NCBI RefSeq assembly: GCF_000516515.1
Contig: NZ_KI911784.1
Span: 186,001-250,000 of the forward strand
Direction: 5' to 3'
DNA length: 64,000 bases
DNA from: Chloroflexus sp. Y-396-1
GTDB taxonomy: Bacteria > Chloroflexota > Chloroflexia > Chloroflexales > Chloroflexaceae
The notes beneath the pieces were generated by a model. That model made no database searches, was not told the DNA's origin, and saw nothing but the letters and a program-made list of their open reading frames with translations. Made by a program: the position numbers and the translations under genes. Position 1 is the stretch's first letter. Each line of letters begins with the position of its first letter. This document shows positions 28,656-37,209 of the stretch, in pieces.

Positions 28656-29510
28656 ATGGCAACGATGAAGGTAATCACCGACGGTGTAAGTGACATTCCA
28701 TTTGAAGTGGCACGCGAACTCGAGATTGAGGTGGTGCCACTCCTCGTCCGTATTGACGACCGACTCTATCGGATTGGGATCGATATTAGCGAAGATCAGG
28801 TCTACGATCAGCTTTTTAATAGTCACGAGCGGGTTGAGATCGTTAAGCCAACGGCGACGACTTTTGAACAACTCTATCGTAGCCTGCTTGGACGCTACGA
28901 TTACGTCTTTTCGATCCATCTCAGCCAACACCTTGGCTCTATTTTCAGCGAAGCTCTGGCCGGACGTTCACGCTTACCCGCTTCAAGTACCAGGATCGAG
29001 GTGATCGACAGCAAATTGGCCGGTATGGCACTCGGTTCGATAGCCATTGCGGCTGCAAAAGCAATTCGTGAAGGTATGTCTCCGGCTGAGGTTAAGGAAC
29101 GGATTGGACAAACGATTCGCCACACCCACACAGCCTTTTTCGTCGATACTATGGAATATCTTGAACAGAGTGGATTACTGACCTTCGGCGGTTCACTGAT
29201 CGGTTCGATGCAACGCATTAAGCCTCTCATGATCCTTGATGAAGGCGAAATTGTGCCGTATGAGCGAACCCGCACCCGTGCGAAAGCGATTGAAGGTCTA
29301 TTTACCTTTGTTGAGGATTTTCCTCACGTTGAAGGGGTGATCATTCACTATGCCACCACCCCTGAAGATGTGGAGAAACTGTTAGAGAAGCTCGACCCGA
29401 TCTTCCCTCGTGATCGGGTACAGGTATCACGTATGGGACCGGCGATTGCAGCCTGCCTTGGCCCCGGTGCAATGGCAGTAACTGCGTTTGAAGGCTACGA
29501 TGAGGCATGA
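28656..29510 (+). CDS. DegV family fatty-acid-binding protein
   Basis: 284 residues. N-terminal TDGVSDIPFEVARELEIEVVPLLV is the canonical DegV start; later motifs include SIHLSQHLGSIFSEAL, VIDSKLAGMALG and SMQRIKPLMILDEGEI. DegV/FakB proteins bind a fatty acid and present it to the kinase FakA; no fakA is seen here. Its stop overlaps the recG start (ATGA), so the two are coupled. RBS AGGGTAGACC. Confidence 0.94.
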   Translation: MATMKVITDGVSDIPFEVARELEIEVVPLLVRIDDRLYRIGIDISEDQVYDQLFNSHERVEIVKPTATTFEQLYRSLLGRYDYVFSIHLSQHLGSIFSEALAGRSRLPASSTRIEVIDSKLAGMALGSIAIAAAKAIREGMSPAEVKERIGQTIRHTHTAFFVDTMEYLEQSGLLTFGGSLIGSMQRIKPLMILDEGEIVPYERTRTRAKAIEGLFTFVEDFPHVEGVIIHYATTPEDVEKLLEKLDPIFPRDRVQVSRMGPAIAACLGPGAMAVTAFEGYDEA

Positions 29511-32104
29511 CCGAGGCTGAGCGACAGCAAGTAACGGCGCTCGGTAAACTGCTGGCAGCCGAGCGCCGTGATGGGTGCGCAGATCGCGTGGCAAGCGATG
29601 GTCTGATGACGTATCTCAAGCAATGGTCGGCAACCGCAGCGAGCGCAGCTCACCTTCCTGCCGTCCAACGTGCTATCGGTCGGCTGGTTGGCTACGATAG
29701 GATGACCGTTACCGAGCGTGATCAGGCATTGGCAGCAGCCATCGAAGACCTACGCTCACTCTTTCGTACCGGTAACAGGTTAGAAACGGTTGCCACCATC
29801 GCCACGCCGTCAAACGAGCCAATACCAGAATCAGCGAACGTTTCAAAGGTGAGTCGTTCTCCTGGCTCACGGCAACCGCGCCGACAAACTGTAAAGACAC
29901 TGCAACGACCATTGGCCGAACTTGAACTCGACGCCCCACTAGAACGGATCGCTGGCGTTCAATGGCGACTGGTTGCCAGCTTTCGTCGGCTGGGTGTCAA
30001 CACAATTCGCGATCTGCTTTACCATTTTCCCCGCCGCTACGACGATGTCAGCAATCGACGCATGATCGGCGAATTGCAGGTTGGTGCCGAAGAAACCGTG
30101 ATCGGTGAGGTCACCGATGTACGTACTATCGGTACCGGACCCAAATTGCGCGTGCGGGTTGAGATAAGTGACGAGACCGGTTCCATCGAGGCGATCTTCT
30201 TTAATCAACGCTGGATCGCCCAACAGATTCGGGTCGGTCAGACCATTGCCCTGAGCGGAAAAGTTACTACGTTTGGCGGCAAACGGCAATTTAGCAGTCC
30301 ACGCTGGGAACGCTATACTCACGATCCTAATGCTCTCTTACACACCGGACGGCTGGTACCGATCTATCCACTGACTCAAGGGTTGCATGAAAATCAGGCC
30401 CGCCGCTTTATCAAGCAGGTCGTCGATGAGATGACCCCACGAGTCGTTGATCATCTGCCACCGGCCCGTCGCGCCCAGGTCCGCTTGCTCCCTCTCGGCG
30501 AGGCATTGGCACAGATACACTTCCCGTCAGATAAGAAAAAACTCGACGAGGCACGTCGGCGGCTCGGTTTTGACGAGTTTCTCTTTATCCAGATCGGTGT
30601 TCTACAGCGTAAACGTCTCTGGCAACAAGAGATGTGTTTTGCCTTTACCATTGATGAAGAGGTTCATGCTGCGCTTCTGCACTTGTTACCATTCCAGTTA
30701 ACAACAGCCCAGCAACGGGCTATCAGCGAGATCTTTGCCGACCTACGCCGGCCATCGCCAATGGCTCGCCTCTTGCAAGGTGATGTCGGGAGCGGGAAAA
30801 CGGTAGTTGCCGCCGCAGCACTGTTGCAAGCGATTGCCAACGGGTTTCAGGGCGCCCTTATGGCACCAACCGAAATTCTTGCTGAGCAACACTCCAAAAA
30901 TTTGAAACAGCTCCTCAGTCGTGTGCGTGTACCACGTAAAGCTCCTACATATCAGCAAATTTCGTGGCAGTCTGCACTCGATGCCGAAGAGTCGGCAAAG
31001 CTCGCCGAGACGTTAGCAATCCTCGGGATGACCCCAGAGGAAGATATGGACGGTCATGGTGTACGAGTGGCCTTGCTTACCGGTAGCATGGGGACGCGCG
31101 AGCGGCGACAGGTGCTCGAGGGTATTGCGCGCGGCGAGATTGATCTGGTGATCGGTACTCACGCCCTTATTACCGAGACGGTACAATTTGCCAATCTAGG
31201 CCTGGTCGTCGTTGATGAACAACATCGTTTCGGGGTGGAACAGCGGTTGCGCCTGAAGAACAAGGGGTACAATCCGCATATGCTGGTGATGACCGCCACC
31301 CCTATTCCACGCACCTTGACGATGACCATTTACGGTGACCTTGATGTATCGGTGCTTGATGAGCGACCGCCTGGCCGTCAGGAGATTCGTACCCGCGTTG
31401 TTGGCCGGGCAGAACGGGAAAAGGTGTATCGTCATATTCGGAGGCAAGTGGAGGAAGGACGGCAGGTTTATGTCATCTGCCCGCTGGTGGAGGAGAGCGA
31501 AAAACTCGATCTCCCCTCGGCAGAAGAGATGTACGAACGACTCCAGCACGAGGTCTTTCCCGATCTACGAGTAGCACTCTTGCACGGAAAATTATCGGCG
31601 CGTGAAAAAGACGACATAATGCGGGCATTTCGTGAACATAAGTACGATATTCTGGTGTCAACTGCTGTGATTGAAGTTGGAATTGATGTTCCCAATGCCA
31701 CCACGATTGTCATCGAAGGGGCTGAACGGTTCGGTTTAGCCCAGTTACACCAGTTCCGAGGGCGCGTTGGGCGTGGCAACTATCAGAGTTACTGCATTCT
31801 GATCAGTGATAGCAACAATCAACAGTCGAGAGAACGCTTAGCTGCTCTGGAGCAGACCAACGATGGCTTCAAGTTGGCCGAAATTGATCTGCAATTACGG
31901 GGTCCAGGCGAGTTTTTTGGCACCCGTCAGAGCGGTACACCCGATTTGAAGATGGCTCGACAAGGTGACACCCGCTTGTTGACCGAAGCGCGTGCGCTGG
32001 CAGACGCTATTCTCGCCGATGATCCAGAACTGAACCGCCCCGAACACGAGCTGCTCCGTCGAAAAGTGAATGAGTTTTGGGCGGCGGCGATGCAGGCTGG
32101 ATAG
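29507..32104 (+). CDS. recG: ATP-dependent DNA helicase RecG
   Basis: 865 residues, longer than usual RecG (~690) because of a ~145-residue N-terminal extension of unknown role. An OB-fold wedge domain (ETVIGEVTDVRTIGTGPKLRV) is followed by the helicase core: Walker A GDVGSGKTVVAAAALL, APTEILAEQH, DEQH box VVDEQHRFGVEQR, TATPIPRTL and motif VI QLHQFRGRVGRG. A ~25-residue insert (EDMDGHGVRV region) lies between motifs Ia and Ib. Remodels stalled forks and branched DNA. Coupled to degV; the E2-like gene follows after 49 bp. Confidence 0.96.
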   Translation: MTEAERQQVTALGKLLAAERRDGCADRVASDGLMTYLKQWSATAASAAHLPAVQRAIGRLVGYDRMTVTERDQALAAAIEDLRSLFRTGNRLETVATIATPSNEPIPESANVSKVSRSPGSRQPRRQTVKTLQRPLAELELDAPLERIAGVQWRLVASFRRLGVNTIRDLLYHFPRRYDDVSNRRMIGELQVGAEETVIGEVTDVRTIGTGPKLRVRVEISDETGSIEAIFFNQRWIAQQIRVGQTIALSGKVTTFGGKRQFSSPRWERYTHDPNALLHTGRLVPIYPLTQGLHENQARRFIKQVVDEMTPRVVDHLPPARRAQVRLLPLGEALAQIHFPSDKKKLDEARRRLGFDEFLFIQIGVLQRKRLWQQEMCFAFTIDEEVHAALLHLLPFQLTTAQQRAISEIFADLRRPSPMARLLQGDVGSGKTVVAAAALLQAIANGFQGALMAPTEILAEQHSKNLKQLLSRVRVPRKAPTYQQISWQSALDAEESAKLAETLAILGMTPEEDMDGHGVRVALLTGSMGTRERRQVLEGIARGEIDLVIGTHALITETVQFANLGLVVVDEQHRFGVEQRLRLKNKGYNPHMLVMTATPIPRTLTMTIYGDLDVSVLDERPPGRQEIRTRVVGRAEREKVYRHIRRQVEEGRQVYVICPLVEESEKLDLPSAEEMYERLQHEVFPDLRVALLHGKLSAREKDDIMRAFREHKYDILVSTAVIEVGIDVPNATTIVIEGAERFGLAQLHQFRGRVGRGNYQSYCILISDSNNQQSRERLAALEQTNDGFKLAEIDLQLRGPGEFFGTRQSGTPDLKMARQGDTRLLTEARALADAILADDPELNRPEHELLRRKVNEFWAAAMQAG

Positions 32105-32153
32105 CGTAGCAAGATTGACCAGAGTACACGTATGAAACATCCGAGGTAACTTC

Positions 32154-33230
32154 ATGCAGGATCAGATTATCGATATGCCTAAAGCGTTAGGTGAGGCGCG
32201 CTTGCTGAAATGGCTGGTGCAGGTGGGCGACACAATCACGCCAACAACTCCGTTGGCGCGTGTACTAACGGACGATGCCGAATGGGTGATACCGGCTCGA
32301 TGGAGCGGTGTGGTGGTTGAGCATCTAGTTAGGGAGGGTGAATCTATTCCGGCCGGTAGGGCGCTAGCACGCTGTACGGCAACGCCGCGGCTCCGGGCTA
32401 CACCACTCGCCCGCCGCGTGGCAGCAATGTTGGGTATCGATCTGACAAAACTGACCGGCAGTGGCCCGGCCGGTCGTATCGGGCGTGCCGATGTAATCAG
32501 AGCAGCCGGACTATCCATCGCTACACCCGTTTCTCTCCCGACCCCTCAACCGGAGACATCAGTTATCGTAACTCGGCATACCGTACCGGCGCCCACTGCT
32601 GCGCATGGCGCAGAAACAGCAGTGATTACCTCTTCGGTGACCGTACCAGGAGTTACTTTCTCGGATCTGATCCCGGTAGCCAGTGTAACTGTCGCCATTG
32701 ATCTACAACTGTTGCTGCAACGTTGTGCCGGGCAGTCGGCAATGTTTGCCGCGTATAGCCTGCAATCCTCCCCACTGAGCGCGCTGATCGCCACCGCGGC
32801 CAGCATCTTTCCGCTTCATCCACTGATCAATGCAACCTGGAGTGATACAGCTATTGTTATCCGTCACCGGTATCACGTAGCCGCTGGCCTCCCTAACGGA
32901 CGGTGGGTGCTTATTCGTGATGCCGGTGATCTTACTGAACGTGGGATTGCACGAGCACTCAACCGTGAAAATCACGATCTGCAATCAGCAACCTGCGCCG
33001 TTGCCGTGACCGCCGATTGGTGGCGTCTGATGCCACCTCTACCAGGAACAGCAGCAGCGATCACGCTGAGCGAGGCGCGTTTGCAACCGGTTGCCCTGAC
33101 CGAGACAAGTTTGCAAATCGGTGCTGTTGCCCAGCTCAGTGTATGCTATGATGCACGAATTCTCGATCATCCTACCGTCATGGCTTTCCTCACCGATCTG
33201 TGTGACCGGCTTGGATGTCGGACTGTCTAG
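32154..33230 (+). CDS. Degenerate dihydrolipoamide acyltransferase (E2)-like protein
   Basis: 358 residues with the E2 order: lipoyl-like domain (1-80), peripheral-subunit-binding domain (TPLARRVAAMLGIDLTKLTGSGPAGRIGRADV, ~82-117), a Thr/Pro linker, and a shortened catalytic-like domain (~160-358). Two key residues are absent. The lipoylated Lys of the TDKA hairpin is replaced (LTDDAEWVIPA). The catalytic His of DHRxxDG near the C-terminus is Ala (YDARILDHPT). No E1 or E3 genes are nearby. It may be a structural or regulatory paralogue; acyl transfer seems unlikely. Likely in one operon with degV-recG. Confidence 0.8.
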   Translation: MQDQIIDMPKALGEARLLKWLVQVGDTITPTTPLARVLTDDAEWVIPARWSGVVVEHLVREGESIPAGRALARCTATPRLRATPLARRVAAMLGIDLTKLTGSGPAGRIGRADVIRAAGLSIATPVSLPTPQPETSVIVTRHTVPAPTAAHGAETAVITSSVTVPGVTFSDLIPVASVTVAIDLQLLLQRCAGQSAMFAAYSLQSSPLSALIATAASIFPLHPLINATWSDTAIVIRHRYHVAAGLPNGRWVLIRDAGDLTERGIARALNRENHDLQSATCAVAVTADWWRLMPPLPGTAAAITLSEARLQPVALTETSLQIGAVAQLSVCYDARILDHPTVMAFLTDLCDRLGCRTV

Positions 33231-33296
33231 CCCTGGATCAGGGTTAGAGAGTTTATGAATATTCCCTTCCTGATCGTCATCATAATTTTTCTCTTA

Positions 33297-33389
33297 CGGC
33301 AGTATGCGGGCCAGCGGCCCGCGCTTCCAGGTCTGTGAGCTGCGCTCCGCCTCCGGCAGTATGCGGGCCAGCGGCCCGTGCTCCCAGGT
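33297..33389. repeat. Duplicated 36-bp REP-like palindrome (GCGGGCC...GGCCCGC)
   Basis: Two copies, 33297-33332 and 33354-33389, 57 bp apart, differ by two bases. Each contains GCGGGCC-AGC-GGCCCGC followed by a CTTCCAGGT/CTCCCAGGT tail. Related singletons occur at 50351-50371 and 50585-50603. Confidence 0.75.
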
Positions 33390-33474
33390 ATTTCAACCTA
33401 AACGACCGCTTATGGTTGCCTCACAATTACGAAAAACCTTCACTCTTTTACCAGCACAACATAGTTGCAAGTGG

Positions 33475-33499
33475 TATAATCTGATTGTCAGGCTGACAA
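33475..33499 (+). promoter_or_regulatory. pfkA promoter with overlapping palindrome
   Basis: TATAAT (33475-33480) within AGTGGTATAAT gives an extended -10. Five bases downstream is the perfect 7-bp palindrome TTGTCAG-G-CTGACAA (33485-33499), placed at the expected transcription start, 40 bp before the ATG. It could be an operator. Confidence 0.55.
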
Positions 33500-33538
33500 G
33501 TCAGGAACAAGAATAATCGATCCGAGGGAGTAAAGCCC

Positions 33539-34609
33539 ATGGCGAACAAGAAGCAGCGGATCGGTGTGCTTACCAGTGGAGGCGATGCACCAGGCCTCAA
33601 TGCCGTTATCCGTGCAGTCGTCAAGTCGGCGTCTAGTCTCGGTTGGGAAGTGATCGGTATTAATGACGGATTTGAGGGCTTATTAGGCCAAAAAAGCTAT
33701 CGTGTTCTAACCAACGCAGACGTTCAAGGACTATTGCCACGCGGTGGTACCATTTTACGTACCACCAACAAGGGGCACTTTGGGCCACGACGGAGCGATG
33801 AACTTTCTGAATCAGACCCCTATGTGCGCGCCGTCAGAGCCATTGAAGAACTCGGACTGCGAGCGTTGATTACCATTGGTGGCGAAGGAACACAACGCAT
33901 AGCCCTCGAACTGTATAAATTGGGCGCTCCGGTCATTGGGGTACCAAAAACGATTGATAACGACCTGGCCGGTACCGATCGCACATTCGGCTTCGACACA
34001 GCGCTACAAGTCGCTACCGACGCGATTGATCGCCTGCACACGACGGCTGCCAGCCACAATCGGGTGATGGTCCTTGAAGTCATGGGGCGCCATACCGGTT
34101 GGATCGCGCTTCACGCTGGATTAGCCGGTGGAGCCGATGTCATTCTCATCCCGGAGATTCCATTCTCGATGGAGCGTGTCGCCGAGAAGGTAATGATGCG
34201 TGATCAGCAGGGAAGTGCATTCAGTATTATTGTGGTTGCGGAGGGTGCACGACCGCGCGGTGGGAGTGAAATGTACGTCGCCGAAGGTCGTTTAGGCGGA
34301 ATCGGGCATTGGGTAGGGGAACAGCTCGAGAAGCTAACAGCTAAAGAGGTGCGGGTCGTTGTGCTTGGACACCTCCAACGTGGAGGTTCACCATCGCCGT
34401 ATGATCGGCTACTCTCAACCCGTTACGGGGCTGCCGCTGTGCAAGCAGCCGCACGCGGTATCTACGGCGAAATGGTAGCACTCCGTGGTCAAGACATTGT
34501 GACGGTGCCGTTAGATGAGGCCTGCGGTCACTTAAACCGGGTACGTCCGCATAGCGATCTGGTACTCTGTGCACGTAGTTTGGGGATCGTGTTTGGTGAT
34601 GAACTCTGA
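33539..34609 (+). CDS. pfkA: 6-phosphofructokinase, group III, predicted ATP-dependent
   Basis: 356 residues. N-terminal GVLTSGGDAPGLNAVIRAVV, catalytic PKTIDNDLAGTDRTFGFDTA, EVMGRHTGWIALHAGLA and LGHLQRGGSPSPYDRLLS. The donor-selecting position is Gly in TIGGEGTQRIA (PPi-using relatives have Asp there: GGEDT), while Lys replaces the Gly of classical E. coli PfkA in PKTIDND. This combination suggests ATP use, as in group III actinobacterial enzymes. Commits fructose 6-phosphate to glycolysis. RBS GGGAG. Confidence 0.93.
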   Translation: MANKKQRIGVLTSGGDAPGLNAVIRAVVKSASSLGWEVIGINDGFEGLLGQKSYRVLTNADVQGLLPRGGTILRTTNKGHFGPRRSDELSESDPYVRAVRAIEELGLRALITIGGEGTQRIALELYKLGAPVIGVPKTIDNDLAGTDRTFGFDTALQVATDAIDRLHTTAASHNRVMVLEVMGRHTGWIALHAGLAGGADVILIPEIPFSMERVAEKVMMRDQQGSAFSIIVVAEGARPRGGSEMYVAEGRLGGIGHWVGEQLEKLTAKEVRVVVLGHLQRGGSPSPYDRLLSTRYGAAAVQAAARGIYGEMVALRGQDIVTVPLDEACGHLNRVRPHSDLVLCARSLGIVFGDEL

Positions 34610-34649
34610 TGTCGCCCACGGTGTCGGCAACAGAGCGAAGGTATACGCG

Positions 34650-35138
34650 ATGATTCGTTACGAAATTGCTGCCACGACGGTAACAACTGCACCGCCAGAG
34701 CGCGTGCTGGCGGTGCTCGACGATTTTGGTAACTGGCCGCGTTGGATGCCATCGTTAGAACGAGTACGGATTGAGTTACCACCGAATGAACGACCGCGCA
34801 CCGGCTATCGCTTCAAATTGCATGGCATGTTTGTCCATGCCGAGATGGAAGTGATTGACTATACGCCACTCAGCCGGGCAACGCGCTTTCGCATTAGTTT
34901 TCCGCCTTTTCAGGGTATTAATCGCTGTCGGCTGGTACCGCTAGAGGATGGTCGGTATCGGATTGAGCGTCTAGATCAGTTGGAATTGCCCGATCTGGTG
35001 GCCCATCTGATTGATGCAACCCAACGTAAACGGTTTGAAAAGCTGGCGCTTGAATTTCTTCAGGCTTTGCGACGTGAAGTTGAACAAACACCACATGCAG
35101 CCGTCTCATCCACTCCACCAACTGGCCGATCAGATTGA
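34650..35138 (+). CDS. SRPBCC/START-like ligand-binding protein
   Basis: 162 residues from the ATG at 34650; longer starts would overlap pfkA. A polyketide-cyclase/SRPBCC fold is suggested by ATTVTTAPPERVLAVLDDFGNWPRWMPSL (strand-helix, W-x-x-W-M) and the closing KRFEKLALEFLQALRREVEQ helix. Such proteins bind hydrophobic ligands or help lipid/quinone synthesis; the ligand is unknown. Overlaps the next small gene by 44 bp. Confidence 0.72.
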   Translation: MIRYEIAATTVTTAPPERVLAVLDDFGNWPRWMPSLERVRIELPPNERPRTGYRFKLHGMFVHAEMEVIDYTPLSRATRFRISFPPFQGINRCRLVPLEDGRYRIERLDQLELPDLVAHLIDATQRKRFEKLALEFLQALRREVEQTPHAAVSSTPPTGRSD

Positions 35139-35340
35139 GCGGGCCGGTCTCTGCGTACCGGTAGCAATACTCTTACACATCGTTGCACCGCTCGATGTTG
35201 TGTGCAGTCAGACGGTGCAAACCGTTGCACCGTTCCTGCGCGGTACACGCTGGACTTCAGTAGTCGATGTGCTCACTGTTCCTGACCATTGGCCAATGCT
35301 GCGCGATCTGTTACAATCACGGTTGCGCAAGGAAGAATGA
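35095..35340 (+). CDS. Small conserved hypothetical protein
   Basis: 81 residues starting at the ATG at 35095, inside the end of the SRPBCC gene. The sequence LADQIERAGLCVPVAILLHIVAPLDVVCSQ has an amphipathic helix then a hydrophobic segment, and ends with DLLQSRLRKEE. It resembles small proteins of Chloroflexota with a (L)A(E/D)xIExxGLxxPA...LxxxxPL pattern; function unknown. The frame continues without stops to a natural end and its codon use looks coding. Confidence 0.55.
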   Translation: MQPSHPLHQLADQIERAGLCVPVAILLHIVAPLDVVCSQTVQTVAPFLRGTRWTSVVDVLTVPDHWPMLRDLLQSRLRKEE

Positions 35341-35713
35341 GCGATTATGAGGTGATAGGATCATCCTTGCTTCGATGACAAATTGCCGGGAAAGGCGATG
35401 AAGACACCGTAAAAGTATGCTCTCTCTTCTTTTGACTGCTGAAGCGTTGCTTCAGCAGTCCACAGTACCCGCCCCCGTTCAGTCCTGGCATCGTCTCCGC
35501 AACGCGCTTTAGCAATGAAACCCGTGCCCCATCCCACCAAACTGCATGCGTCAGTACGAGAAAGGTGAGGGATGGATAGGATCGTTGCAACTCTGAAAAT
35601 CCCTAAAGAATACTGCCAAACAATTGACAAAGCCGATCTAGTGGGTTAAACTCAATAGGAAATTAATCATCAGGTTGTAAAAGATTGCTTTTCGGCGGAA
35701 GGAATACCAACTC
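35341..35713. other. 373-bp region before the membrane cluster
   Basis: Contains a 12-bp perfect hairpin (GACTGCTGAAGC, 35434-35445, with GCTTCAGCAGTC, 35449-35460, loop GTT) that likely ends the pfkA transcript, and the promoter of the next operon. No gene seen. Confidence 0.65.
35624..35652 (+). promoter_or_regulatory. Consensus promoter of the DUF6754/WL-repeat cluster
   Basis: TTGACA (35624-35629), 17-bp spacer, TAAACT (35647-35652). Best -35 match in the window. 62 bp upstream of the first gene of the five-gene cluster. Confidence 0.7.
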
Positions 35714-36508
35714 ATGACCGTGCCAGCAATCTTCTTCATTATTATTCTCGTTCTGGTCGTTGCACTGATCTGGCTTCATTATGCCCGTGTACAGGCTGGT
35801 CGTGTACCAGAACGACGGCCGTTTCCTGCACTAGAGGTACTGCAAGCAGCACTTGCCCGCAGTGCAGAGACCGGAAGACCGGTTCATCTCTCACCTGGCG
35901 CTAGCACGATTGGGGCTGGTGAAGGACAACGGGCCAGCACTGCTGAGTTGCTGGCCGGCTTGAACGTTATTGGACGAGCAGCCGAACAAGCTGCTGCTGG
36001 CGGGGCTTCTATCGTCGTTAGTTCGGCTGATGCGGTTGCACATCTGGCGTTACGAGGGATGGTACGCCAGTCGTACCGATCGTTTGGGCAGGAGCAGTCG
36101 TTTAATGCGCGTCAGATTGAGCTGTGGGCGCATGGCGATGCGATGGCTTATACGGCTGCTGTGGCAGCCATTTATGATCGAATTCCCTTGGAGGCCAGTT
36201 TACTGGCCGGCGCTTTTGGTCAGGAGGCATTATTAGCTACCGAGACCGGTGTTGAACGTATGCTACCGCAGGTTTTGGGGAGTACTCATCCATCAGCATT
36301 GGGCTTGATGGCAATCACCACTCCCTATATATTGATAGGGGAAGAGATTTACGCTGCTGAAGCATACCTAACTTCTACTTCAATACCCCAGGCTCGTCTG
36401 TTAACCCACGATGCACTACGCACCGTGGTTATCTGGCTAATGCTGATCGCTTTTGGGTATGGTTTCATTCGCATCGCCTTCGGATGGCCTGTCTTAGCGG
36501 GATGGTGA
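35714..36508 (+). CDS. DUF6754-like membrane protein
   Basis: 264 residues. An N-terminal membrane helix (FFIIILVLVVALIWLHYA), a ~210-residue soluble domain, and a C-terminal helix (TVVIWLMLIAFGYGFIRIAFG). The soluble part carries RPVHLSPGASTIGAG, AAGGASIVVSSADAVAHLA and TGVERMLPQVLGSTHPSALGLMAITTPYILIGEEIYAAEAYL, which resembles the DUF6754 family. Function unknown. Stop and next start are 5 bp apart; first of five apparently co-transcribed genes. Confidence 0.75.
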   Translation: MTVPAIFFIIILVLVVALIWLHYARVQAGRVPERRPFPALEVLQAALARSAETGRPVHLSPGASTIGAGEGQRASTAELLAGLNVIGRAAEQAAAGGASIVVSSADAVAHLALRGMVRQSYRSFGQEQSFNARQIELWAHGDAMAYTAAVAAIYDRIPLEASLLAGAFGQEALLATETGVERMLPQVLGSTHPSALGLMAITTPYILIGEEIYAAEAYLTSTSIPQARLLTHDALRTVVIWLMLIAFGYGFIRIAFGWPVLAGW

Positions 36509-36512
36509 GTTC

Positions 36513-37181
36513 ATGTCATCGCCACTGCGCAACCCTCGCCAGCTTATTACAGTGTTAATTGCCGGTGTAAGCGGACTGATTGTGTTGCTCGATTTTGTTG
36601 GCGCTGGTCCGGCAGTTCGTGTTCTGGCAACAGTGCTGGTGCGCTGGGCAGCCTTGATTACGGCCATTGCAGTGGTGATAGGAATATTCAGTGTCTTCCG
36701 TACCCACCTGCGCCACATTCAGATGCGCACACCAGAAGCTGGCTATAGTCTGGTTCTGCTTTCCGGTATGATTATTGTTATTGTGGCTGGTACTCTCTAC
36801 CCGACACGCACAGCGACAGGTCTGGCATTACCGGCAACACTGGCTGCGATCCCAATTCGCACCGTCTTTCGCCTGATTTATGAACCACTTGCTGCTAGCC
36901 TGTTGGCATTGCTTACGTTTTTTGCCCTTCGCGCCATGCTGCGCGCTGTTCGTAGCGGTCGGGCAGAAGCTATCTTTGTCGTTGTGGTGGCACTGCTTGC
37001 ATTGATTCTTCAATTGCCACTATTAGCTGTAATACCGGTGATTGGGCAGGCTATCCAATGGCTCAATGACTATCTGGTCGCGGCTGGCGCACGAGGCCTT
37101 TTACTGGGTTCGGCTATTGGCGCACTCGTAGCCGGGATTCGTCTGCTCATTGGTTTTGATATGCCGTATGCTGATCGTTGA
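36513..37181 (+). CDS. Polytopic membrane protein of the WL-repeat cluster
   Basis: 222 residues, about six hydrophobic helices: the first two at 10-55, then pairs around 75-95, 105-140, 150-175 and a last segment near 195-215. No recognised family and few charged motifs (FRTHLRHIQMRTPEAGYS loop). 5 bp after the DUF6754-like gene and 28 bp before the WL-repeat gene. Probably a membrane subunit of the same system; function unknown. Confidence 0.7.
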   Translation: MSSPLRNPRQLITVLIAGVSGLIVLLDFVGAGPAVRVLATVLVRWAALITAIAVVIGIFSVFRTHLRHIQMRTPEAGYSLVLLSGMIIVIVAGTLYPTRTATGLALPATLAAIPIRTVFRLIYEPLAASLLALLTFFALRAMLRAVRSGRAEAIFVVVVALLALILQLPLLAVIPVIGQAIQWLNDYLVAAGARGLLLGSAIGALVAGIRLLIGFDMPYADR

Positions 37182-37209
37182 GACGATCGGCATAGCACGC
37201 TAATGCCTT

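Noticed and set aside
33297-33389. CRISPR array.
   Set aside because: Only two 36-bp copies, with a 21-bp intervening segment and internal dyad symmetry, and no cas genes in the window. The REP-like explanation fits better.
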